Origin: Flavobacteriales bacterium UBA6049
Lineage (GTDB): Bacteria > Bacteroidota > Bacteroidia > Flavobacteriales_G > Salibacteraceae
DNA length: 8,582 nt
Assembly: GCA_002429085.1 (NCBI GenBank)
Contig: DIYR01000138.1
Location: forward strand, 1-8,582
Direction of reading: 5' to 3'
Part shown: positions 1-5,696 of the stretch, piece by piece
Numbering within the stretch: the stretch's first letter is position 1
How the letters are laid out: the number at the start of each line of letters is the position of its first letter
Program-made: the position numbers and the translations under genes
The notes under the pieces: generated by a model
What the model saw: the letters and a program-made list of their open reading frames with translations, nothing else
Database searches by the model: none
What the model was told of the DNA's origin: nothing

Positions 1-1424
1 ATTGCAATGTCTCTAATAGCAATTGTAGGAAGTCCACTTTTTAATTGTGTCCAGTTAGTACCACCATCATGTGTAAAGAAAACGCCAAACTCAGTTCCAA
101 CAAACAACAAATTTGGGTTCTTATGATCTTCAGCTATGCTGTAAATAGAACCACGTTCTGGAAGGTTATTACTAATCGCAGTCCAAGATTTTCCTTGGTT
201 TGTACTCTTAAATAAGTAAGGCTTAAAGTCTCCATTCTTATGGTTGTTGAATGCAGCATACACAACATTTTCATCATGTTTAGATGCTTTTAAATCATTC
301 ACGTATGTGTTAGCCGGAACTCCACTAAAACCAGAAAGTTTTGTCCACGAATCACCACCATTAGTTGTTACATGCACCAAGCCATCATCGCTACCTACGT
401 AAACCAATCCTTCTTTTACCGGAGACTCATGCAATGCAACAAGGTTTCCGTAAATAGTAGTCGACTTGTTTTTCATAACTGCATCAACACTCCAAACTTG
501 CCCCATTACAGGTAGTTTGTTACGGTCTATTTGCTGCGTTAAATCATCTGAAATTACTTTCCAAGAGTTACCTCTGTCTGTACTCTTAAATACTTTGTTT
601 GCTGCAAAATAGAGGGTTTTGTTATTGTGTGGTGAGATCAATAATGGAGCATCCCAATTCCAACGATAAGCTTCGCCCTTTGGAGGAGTTGGCTTAATAC
701 CTACTGTTTCGCCTGTTTGTTTGTCGAAACGAACCAACCATCCGTATTGAGCTTGCGCATATACAATGTTTGGATCTTCTGGATCAACCTGACTTTCAAA
801 ACCATCTCCTTCGTTGGTTACAAACCAATCGTAGTTATCAATACCCGAGTTTTTATCTGTTTGTGACGGACCTCCTAACGAGAAGTTATCTTGTGTACCA
901 CCATATACATTGTAAAACGGAACAGCACGATCAACTGCTACCCTGTAGAATTGAGTAATAGGTAAATTTGGGAAGAATGCCCATGTTTTGGCATTATCGA
1001 AAGTTTGGTATAATCCACCATCGCATCCCATCAAATAATGATTGGTGTTTTCTGGGTTAATCCACATACAGTGGTTATCAACGTGTTTGTTTTCTTCGCC
1101 CAATTTCTTGATTGTTTTACCACCATCATAGCTTACATGAGCCCACGTATCCATAAAAAATACCTTGTGTATATCGTTAGGATCGCAATACAATTCTTGG
1201 TAATAGTTACCAGACGTTACATAATCGTTTTGTTTGTTCCAACTCTCGCCTCGGTCTGTTGATCTAAAGAAACCGCCTTTACCATCTTCAGCCTCAATAA
1301 TGGCATATAACACATCACTATTTACAGGAGAAACGGCCATACCAATACGCCCCATGTTTACTCCAGGTAGTCCACTTGTTAGTTTTCTCCAGTTTTCACC
1401 ACCATCAGTAGTTTTGTAAATTAA
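1..1424 (-). CDS. C-terminal continuation of the same BNR repeat protein, partial at the window edge
   Basis: After the TGA the same reading frame is open from 1424 to the edge (474 codons). It encodes further repeat units: the second YKTTDGGENW, RSTDRGESW, the GGTQDNFSLGGPS stretch, FKSTDRGNSW, LFKSTNQGKSW and FTHDGGTNWTQL. The first ATG available for independent reinitiation is at 1355 (in GVNMGRIGM). No signal peptide precedes it, so an independently started product would stay in the cytoplasm. The intact repeat content argues that the stop is recent or artefactual. The rest of the gene lies left of the window. Confidence 0.75.
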
Positions 1425-2129
1425 TCATCCTGGTCCACCGGAAATATAGGTGTATACGTGCCTTCTACGTTGATGAGCTGTTGCATACATCACATCTGGA
1501 TTTTGAGGATCGAGATGAATTTCGTTGATACCAGTATGTTCGTCAATTTCTAGAATGAGCTCCCAGTTTTCACCACCATCGGTGGTTTTATACAACCCTC
1601 TATCTCCACCAGCACTCCATAGTGGACCATAAGCAGCTACATACACCACATTAGAGTTTGCAGGATGAACCTTAATCATGCCAATGTGCTCACTGTTTTC
1701 TAAGCCCATGTTTTTCCAAGATTTACCACCATCTAAACTGCGGTAAACTCCATCTCCGTAAGCTACAGAACGTTGGTTATTGTTTTCACCTGTTCCAACC
1801 CAAATGGTATGTGGGTTAGATGGATCGAGTGTAATACAACCAATTGAGTAAGAACCTTCACCATCAAAAATAGGAGAGAAGGTTACTCCAGCGTTTTCGG
1901 TTTTCCAAACACCACCACTAGCAGCAGCTATATACCATTGGTTGGTGTTGGTGGGGTTTACAACCATATCGGCAATTCGCCCCGATGTAAGAGCAGGTCC
2001 TATCTCTCTAAATGTTAGGGCGCCAACTTGACCAGAAGTGAAAATAGGTTTGGTTTCTTCAGAATCTTTGGCGAAGCTGTTTACGCTTGCAAGACCCATT
2101 ATAAGTCCAAACAGGATATGTTTTTTCAT
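1425..2129 (-). CDS. N-terminal 234-residue piece of the interrupted BNR repeat protein
   Basis: This is the part that would be translated if the TGA is read as a stop. It holds the signal peptide (about residues 1-20) and the first propeller blades, including GGVWKTENAG, YRSLDGGKSW and YKTTDGGENW. It ends at ISGGPG in the middle of a repeat unit, so it is unlikely to fold as a complete propeller. The ATG at 2129 is chosen because a typical lipophilic signal peptide follows it directly. The gene is divergent from the nuclease gene, with 151 bases between the two starts. Confidence 0.8.
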   Translation of the reverse strand: MKKHILFGLIMGLASVNSFAKDSEETKPIFTSGQVGALTFREIGPALTSGRIADMVVNPTNTNQWYIAAASGGVWKTENAGVTFSPIFDGEGSYSIGCITLDPSNPHTIWVGTGENNNQRSVAYGDGVYRSLDGGKSWKNMGLENSEHIGMIKVHPANSNVVYVAAYGPLWSAGGDRGLYKTTDGGENWELILEIDEHTGINEIHLDPQNPDVMYATAHQRRRHVYTYISGGPG

Positions 2130-2188
2130 AATAGAATTGTTTCAAAATAGATTGAACGGCAAATTAAAGAATGTGTTTAAACAGTTGG

Positions 2189-2217
2189 TTGTAGGATGGA
2201 TGAAAGTGGTTTCTTTG
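2189..2217 (+). promoter_or_regulatory. Weak candidate Bacteroidota promoter for the nuclease gene
   Basis: TTTCTTTG at 2210-2217 differs at one position from the Bacteroidota -7 consensus TAnnTTTG. A TTG at 2189-2191 lies 18 bases upstream, in range for the -33 element. Transcription would begin near 2224, giving a leader of about 57 bases that contains the two palindromes before the ATG at 2281. The -7 mismatch falls in the TA pair, so this is tentative. Confidence 0.25.
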
Positions 2218-2243
2218 CGGACAAATGGAATCATGGCTAAATG

Positions 2244-2257
2244 GTGATTTAAATCAC
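2244..2257. promoter_or_regulatory. 14-base perfect palindrome between divergent genes (possible operator)
   Basis: GTGATTTAAATCAC is a perfect 14-base palindrome in the 151-base divergent intergenic region, ending 23 bases before the nuclease ATG. A shorter palindrome, CGATATCG, follows at 2268-2275. Dyad symmetry at this place fits a dimeric regulator site near the nuclease start, but no known operator consensus is recognised and AT-rich DNA yields such palindromes by chance. Confidence 0.35.
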
Positions 2258-2280
2258 TGAGCTGTAACGATATCGGACAC

Positions 2281-3306
2281 ATGAAAAAACAGGTTGCATT
2301 CTTTTTCGCTTTGTTACTTCAAGCATCATTGCTAACTGCTCAATCTTCTAAGAGCCAGGTGATTGGTTTTTATAATCTAGAGAATCTATTTGATATTATT
2401 GATGATGAAGGGGTGAGAGATGGAGAATACACACCTACAGGAAAGAAGCAGTGGACAGCAGAACGCTATGCTAATAAGCTTCAGAATATGTCTTTCGTAT
2501 TGAATGAGTTAGGAGTTGAATACCAGAAAAAAGGGGCTGCAATTATTGGTGTGTGCGAGGTAGAGAATAGAGGAGTACTAGAAGATTTAGTTGCACACGA
2601 AAATTTGAAAAAGAAGAAGTGGGCTATTATTCATGGTGATTCTCCTGATAAAAGAGGAATTGATGTGGCTATGCTGTACAACCCAAAATTGTTTGAGCCT
2701 CTTTTACATAAATATGTGAATCCTAAAGTAACGCGCGAAGGAGAAGAAGTATTTACTAGAGATATCTTATTGGTTACAGGTATTTTGAAGGGAAAAGATA
2801 CCATACATGTATTGGTAAATCACTGGCCTAGTCGCTGGGGAGGAGAAGAAAAATCACGTCCAGGTAGAATACAAGCTGCTAAAATGAACAAGCACTTAAT
2901 GGATTCAATCAGAATGAAAGATGCTAACGCACGTATCATCGTTATGGGAGATTTGAATGATGACCCTACGAATGTGAGTGTAAAAGATGAGTTAAAATCT
3001 CAAGCTGAATTAGCTAATACGAAAGAAGGCGAAATGTACAATCCATTCGAAAATATTTTGGCTGGAGATGAGGGGTCACTCAAATATAGAGGCGAGTGGA
3101 ATTTATTTGATCAAATTCTAATTTCTCCTTCAGTAGCAACTTCTGGAATGTTTCGATTTGTAAAAGCTGAGGTGTATAATCGTTGTTATTTAATACAACA
3201 GAAAGGAAAGTATTCTGGAAATCCTCACAGAACATTTGGTGGCAAGAAATACTTAAATGGATACAGCGATCATTTACCAACAATGATCGTATTAGACGTA
3301 AATTAA
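2281..3306 (+). CDS. Secreted endonuclease/exonuclease/phosphatase (EEP) family protein
   Basis: The 341-residue protein begins with a clear signal peptide (MKKQVAFFFALLLQASLLTAQ), so it probably acts in the periplasm or outside the cell. The rest is one EEP (DNase I-like) domain with its motifs in order: FYNLENLFD near the N-terminus; GVCEVEN with the metal-binding Glu; KRGIDVAMLYNP; VNHWPSRWGG with the catalytic His region; VMGDLNDDP with the Asp/Asn pair; and the final GYSDHLP with the Asp-His pair. All key residues are present, so a metal-dependent phosphodiesterase is expected. Secreted members of this type are usually called extracellular nucleases, but the substrate (DNA, RNA or a phosphoester) cannot be decided from the sequence. 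The ATG is fixed by the signal peptide. The stop codon overlaps that of the convergent response regulator gene. Confidence 0.93.
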   Translation: MKKQVAFFFALLLQASLLTAQSSKSQVIGFYNLENLFDIIDDEGVRDGEYTPTGKKQWTAERYANKLQNMSFVLNELGVEYQKKGAAIIGVCEVENRGVLEDLVAHENLKKKKWAIIHGDSPDKRGIDVAMLYNPKLFEPLLHKYVNPKVTREGEEVFTRDILLVTGILKGKDTIHVLVNHWPSRWGGEEKSRPGRIQAAKMNKHLMDSIRMKDANARIIVMGDLNDDPTNVSVKDELKSQAELANTKEGEMYNPFENILAGDEGSLKYRGEWNLFDQILISPSVATSGMFRFVKAEVYNRCYLIQQKGKYSGNPHRTFGGKKYLNGYSDHLPTMIVLDVN

Positions 3307-3776
3307 TCGAGTAGTTTTTGACGTAGGTAGAATTCCAATTGCTCATTGGCTTTTTTCAAGCGCTCCATCAAGTCTTTGTTTTCTTCTCGTAAACGGAAAA
3401 CTTCATGGGCGTTTTCAATATTTACTTGAAGTTCATGGTCATTCCAAGGTTTGGTAATGTATTTATATACCTGCCCTTTATTAATGGAATCAATTACAGC
3501 TTCAATATCAGAATAACCAGTTAAAAGCATGCGTATAGGATCTGGGTATTCCTCAATAATTGATTGAAGAAACTCAACACCTGTTTCGTTTGGCATGCGC
3601 TGATCTGTGATGATGATTTCAACCTTTTGCTCTTTCAAAATTTCACGGGCTTCGCTAGCAGAAATAGCTGTAAATACTTTGAAGATTCTTCTGAAACTCG
3701 CTTTAAATGACGTTAAATTGTGTTCCTCGTCATCAACGTAGAGTACATTTATTTTTTTTGAACTAAGGTTACTCAT
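3303..3776 (-). CDS. Single-domain response regulator with C-terminal coiled coil
   Basis: The 157-residue protein is a receiver (REC) domain (about residues 9-120). The acidic pair is at D15-D16, the phospho-acceptor is D58 in ITDQRMP, the switch Thr is T86 in LLTGYS, and K109 lies in YITKPW. A charged helix of about 35 residues (REENKDLMERLKKANEQLEF) follows, probably a coiled coil for dimerisation or partner binding. There is no DNA-binding or enzymatic output domain. It therefore likely works as a phosphorelay intermediate or through protein contact. The receiver resembles the one at the N-terminus of the partial kinase at 7806 (shared SFKA, DQRMP, INKG/INQG and ITKPWN blocks), which suggests the two belong to one pathway. 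The gene is transcribed away from the ThiF operon, with about 170 bases between them, and its TAA overlaps the nuclease stop by four bases. Confidence 0.93.
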   Translation of the reverse strand: MSNLSSKKINVLYVDDEEHNLTSFKASFRRIFKVFTAISASEAREILKEQKVEIIITDQRMPNETGVEFLQSIIEEYPDPIRMLLTGYSDIEAVIDSINKGQVYKYITKPWNDHELQVNIENAHEVFRLREENKDLMERLKKANEQLEFYLRQKLLD

Positions 3777-3801
3777 TGCCTAACTATGATCTTTCTGCTA
3801 G

Positions 3802-3830
3802 TCCCAAAGAAAGGTTAATTCTTTTTGGGA
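3802..3830. other. Hairpin-forming sequence in the response regulator leader
   Basis: TCCCAAA at 3802-3808 pairs with TTTGGGA at 3824-3830. The stem is extended by GAA/TTC after a two-base bulge, with a seven-base AT-rich loop. It lies at or just after the predicted start of the minus-strand transcript, so it could be a 5' stem-loop of that mRNA or a second dyad recognised at DNA level. There is no T-tract typical of a terminator for either strand. Confidence 0.3.
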
Positions 3831-3833
3831 AAA

Positions 3834-3841
3834 CAAAAGTA
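3834..3841 (-). promoter_or_regulatory. Bacteroidota -7 promoter element for the response regulator gene
   Basis: On the minus strand TACTTTTG is an exact match to the Bacteroidota -7 consensus TAnnTTTG. Transcription would start near 3827, leaving a leader of about 50 bases before the ATG at 3776. No good -33 TTTG is found at the usual distance. That space is instead taken by the inverted repeat at 3842-3865, which fits a promoter needing an activator or controlled by a repressor (inference). Confidence 0.5.
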
Positions 3842-3865
3842 ATTCAAATCTTAAAGGATTTGAAT
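3842..3865. promoter_or_regulatory. 9-base inverted repeat abutting the -7 element (candidate operator)
   Basis: ATTCAAATC and GATTTGAAT are perfect inverted arms separated by six bases (TTAAAG). The repeat sits directly upstream of the response regulator -7 element, between it and the usual -33 position, and about 80-105 bases upstream of the ThiF start. It could serve both divergent transcripts. The binding protein is unknown. Confidence 0.45.
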
Positions 3866-3946
3866 CGAATAATAGAACTTCTGAACACTCAAAGTTTAAT
3901 TTCGCCAAGAATAGTTTAACAGGTGTAAACTCTATTTAATCGTTTT

Positions 3947-4999
3947 ATGGAAAGTCATTCATACAGACCGCTCCTCTTTGATGCAGAGAGTGAGTCTGAA
4001 AAAGTCACGGGGCTTATTCAAGACCAAAGTCCCACAATAGTTGACACATTTAAAGATCAAATACAGGAATATGTTCGTGTTGCTGAGTTAGGAAAAGAAA
4101 ATCCTAAATCTGCAGAAGAGCTATTTCCAGAGCCAGAGTCAAAGGCCAACTGGGTATATTATCCTTGGAAAAATACGCTTGTTAAACTCGTAAAAGAAGA
4201 CTTGTTCAAAGTCATAAGAACAAGTAGAAATAAGCTGAAGATTACAGAGGAAGAGCAGAGATTATACGAGAAGGCCACTGTTGGTGTGGTAGGATTATCT
4301 GTTGGTAATGCCATATCTGTAGCTTTAGCAATGGAAAGAGCCATAGGAACACTTGTGTTAGCTGATTTTGATTCATTAGAACTTTCGAATATGAATCGAC
4401 TTAAGACAAGTGTTTGTGATTTGGGTTTGCCGAAAAGCATCATTACGGCAAGACAAATTTCGGAAATCGACCCATATTTGAGAGTTATTCTTTACAAAGA
4501 AGGAATTACCGAACAAAATATTGAATCCTTCTTATCCGAAAATGGTGGGATAGATATTTTGGTAGAAGTTTGTGATGGGTTAAAATTGAAACTAGATCTT
4601 AGAAACGCTGCTAAAGCCAAAGGTATTCCAGTTTTAATGGATACGAATGATAGAGGCATGTTTGACGTGGAACGATTTGATATTGGCCCCGAAAGACCTA
4701 TCTTACATGGGATGATAGAAGATCTTGATCTTAAATCACTTAATTTGAAAGACATGAACGATGTGCTGCATATTGTGCAACGCATCGTTCCGGTAGAAAC
4801 CATGAGTGATCGATTAAAACTCTCTATGAGTGAGGTAGGGAAAAAAGTTGTGTCCTGGCCTCAGCTAGCAGGAGATGTTATGTTAGGTAGTGCTGGTATA
4901 GCTTTTTTGGTGCGAGCAATATTGAGTAAAAAAGAAATATCGTCAGGTCGTTACTTTATAGACTTTGAACAGCAATTTAGAAATCAAGTAGATGTATAG
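3947..4999 (+). CDS. E1/ThiF-like adenylyltransferase (stand-alone, 350 residues)
   Basis: An N-terminal region of about 105 residues matches nothing I recognise. A Rossmann-type E1/ThiF/MoeB fold follows. The nucleotide loop is GVVGLSVGN (residues 113-121), a variant of the usual GxGGxG. The ATP/Mg block is DFDSLELSNMNR (140-151), followed by K163 in GLPKS, then EIDP (173-176) and VEVCDG with D210. These are the residues E1-like enzymes use to adenylate a carboxylate, commonly the C-terminus of a ubiquitin-like or sulfur carrier protein, or a peptide or small acid. No CxxC zinc pairs and no rhodanese or nitroreductase domain are attached. Only two Cys occur (C157, C209), so the thioester step, if any, is unclear. 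No carrier protein gene is visible nearby. It may be a short relative of the 'Rv1355c family', but I am not sure. It is first in the operon, and its TAG overlaps the next start by eight bases. Confidence 0.88.
   Translation: MESHSYRPLLFDAESESEKVTGLIQDQSPTIVDTFKDQIQEYVRVAELGKENPKSAEELFPEPESKANWVYYPWKNTLVKLVKEDLFKVIRTSRNKLKITEEEQRLYEKATVGVVGLSVGNAISVALAMERAIGTLVLADFDSLELSNMNRLKTSVCDLGLPKSIITARQISEIDPYLRVILYKEGITEQNIESFLSENGGIDILVEVCDGLKLKLDLRNAAKAKGIPVLMDTNDRGMFDVERFDIGPERPILHGMIEDLDLKSLNLKDMNDVLHIVQRIVPVETMSDRLKLSMSEVGKKVVSWPQLAGDVMLGSAGIAFLVRAILSKKEISSGRYFIDFEQQFRNQVDV
4992..4999 (+). other. Start/stop overlap coupling the ThiF-like and acyltransferase genes
   Basis: ATGTATAG contains the acyltransferase start and, five bases on, the TAG of the ThiF-like gene. 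The 8-base overlap implies that ribosomes ending one gene can restart on the next, which favours a fixed ratio of the two enzymes and joint function. Confidence 0.8.
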
Positions 5000-5696
5000 A
5001 ATCCGAGTTTTCCGTGCCACTCAAGATAAAGAATCCAGTGTACTTTTTGCGGAAGGTCAGGATAACGTACTGAAAGATTTCGGTATCGAAAAAGTGACCT
5101 CTTCAGATAGAAGTTGGATAGATGATCCAGAGGTGTACGTATTTCTCGTTGAGAGTAAAGATGGAAAAGAAATCTTTGGAGGCTCTAGAATACACAAAAA
5201 AGTAGCTGGTGCTCCTTTACCTGTTGAAAATGCTATTGGGTTTATGGATCCTAAAATCCATGAAATGGTAGGTAAAGATGAGTTGTTAGGAACCGGAGAA
5301 TTATGCGGTTTATGGAATACCAGACAAGCCAGAGGAACAGGAGTTAGCCAAGTTTTAACCAAGGCAAGTATTGCCAAAGCTGGTGTAACTGTAGCAAATC
5401 TAATAGGTATAAATATCTTGTGGGTGCTATGTGCTCCATATACGGTTAAAATGGTTGAAAGAGCTGGTTTTAAGCAGATTACTGAGCTTGGGGAAAATGG
5501 AATATTTCCATACCCAAAAGAAGACCTTCCTGCTACCGTTTTAAGACTAGCTGATGCAGATGGATTAACAGAGGCAGAAGAGGCGAACAAATCAGAAATA
5601 TTAGATTTGAGAAATACACCTCAACAAAGCAAACTAGAATCAGGTCCAAAAGGAGAAATGATAATAGATTACGAATTGATTATTAGAGATATATGA
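4992..5696 (+). CDS. GNAT-fold acyltransferase with LuxI/autoinducer-synthase-like layout
   Basis: The 234-residue protein looks like an acyl-CoA N-acyltransferase. Its order of elements parallels LuxI-type acyl-homoserine lactone synthases. EVYVFLVESKDGKEIFGGSRIH (47-68) matches the 'ylla..dG.vvG.aRL' strand pair. APLPVENAIGF (74-84) matches 'gPymL...F'. GELCGLWNTR (102-111), with E103, matches 'wElsRfav'. ILWVLCAPYTVKMVERAGFK (142-161) matches the late strand and the 'l.raGw' helix. RGTGVS (114-119) could be the GNAT acyl-CoA/phosphate loop. The start at 4992 overlaps the upstream stop (ATGTATAG), and the TGA overlaps the next ATG (ATGA), so the three genes are probably translated together. 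The likely role is acylation of a small amine, perhaps together with the adjacent ThiF-like enzyme. The substrate is unknown. An ordinary GNAT acting on a protein or metabolite is the main alternative. Confidence 0.75.
   Translation: MYRIRVFRATQDKESSVLFAEGQDNVLKDFGIEKVTSSDRSWIDDPEVYVFLVESKDGKEIFGGSRIHKKVAGAPLPVENAIGFMDPKIHEMVGKDELLGTGELCGLWNTRQARGTGVSQVLTKASIAKAGVTVANLIGINILWVLCAPYTVKMVERAGFKQITELGENGIFPYPKEDLPATVLRLADADGLTEAEEANKSEILDLRNTPQQSKLESGPKGEMIIDYELIIRDI
5693..5696 (+). other. ATGA start/stop overlap coupling the acyltransferase and sensor kinase genes
   Basis: The acyltransferase stop TGA (5694-5696) lies inside ATGATG, which gives two possible kinase starts at 5693 and 5696. Either implies translational coupling between the enzyme gene and the sensor gene. 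Confidence 0.8.

Larger units (their letters stand above)
1..2129 (-). pseudogene. Secreted BNR/Asp-box (sortilin/VPS10-like) repeat protein gene, interrupted by an in-frame TGA, C-terminus off the window
   Basis: Read from 2129 leftward, the gene starts with a signal peptide (MKKHILFGLIMGLASVNSFA, then KDSEETKP). It continues as the beta-propeller protein that Bacteroidota genomes usually label 'glycosyl hydrolase' or BNR/VPS10-like repeat protein. Asp-box style repeats recur: SLDGGKSW, TTDGGENW (twice), STDRGESW, SYDGGKT, STDRGNSW, STNQGKSW and THDGGTNW. The only break is TGA at 1425-1427, after residues ISGGPG. The next codons in the same frame read LIYKTTDGGENW, which is what the family expects after GGPG. 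No other stop occurs between 1424 and the window edge, and I see no frameshift. One base change (for example TCA to TGA) would explain it. The family is normally about 1000 residues; at least 708 sense codons are present here. The protein is probably exported and its substrate is unknown; a hydrolase activity is not shown by the sequence. A sequencing error or a very recent nonsense mutation are both possible. Confidence 0.82.

Noticed and set aside
770..1419. Three short plus-strand open frames
   Set aside because: They overlap the minus-strand BNR repeat frame, whose Asp-box repeats show it to be the coding strand.
1..1424. A separate gene starting at 1355 instead of a continuation
   Set aside because: The frame is identical to the upstream piece, and the sequence between the TGA and that ATG already encodes a conserved repeat (IYKTTDGGENW). 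An independent start there would cut a propeller blade.
1389..1592. Direct repeat of 30 bases (1389-1418 and 1563-1592, 27 identical)
   Set aside because: It encodes the same Asp-box segment YKTTDGGENW twice, so it is explained by the protein repeat and is not a mobile element or attachment site.
3080..3346. 88-codon minus-strand open frame
   Set aside because: It is antisense to the conserved C-terminal half of the nuclease and overlaps the end of the response regulator, with no protein-like features.
4159..4803. Two minus-strand open frames (94 and 103 codons)
   Set aside because: Both are antisense to the ThiF-like gene, have Ser-rich composition and match no motif.
5057..5590. 177-codon open frame on the minus strand
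   Set aside because: It lies entirely inside the acyltransferase gene and is Ser/Pro-rich with no recognisable domain. It is a shadow of the real plus-strand gene.
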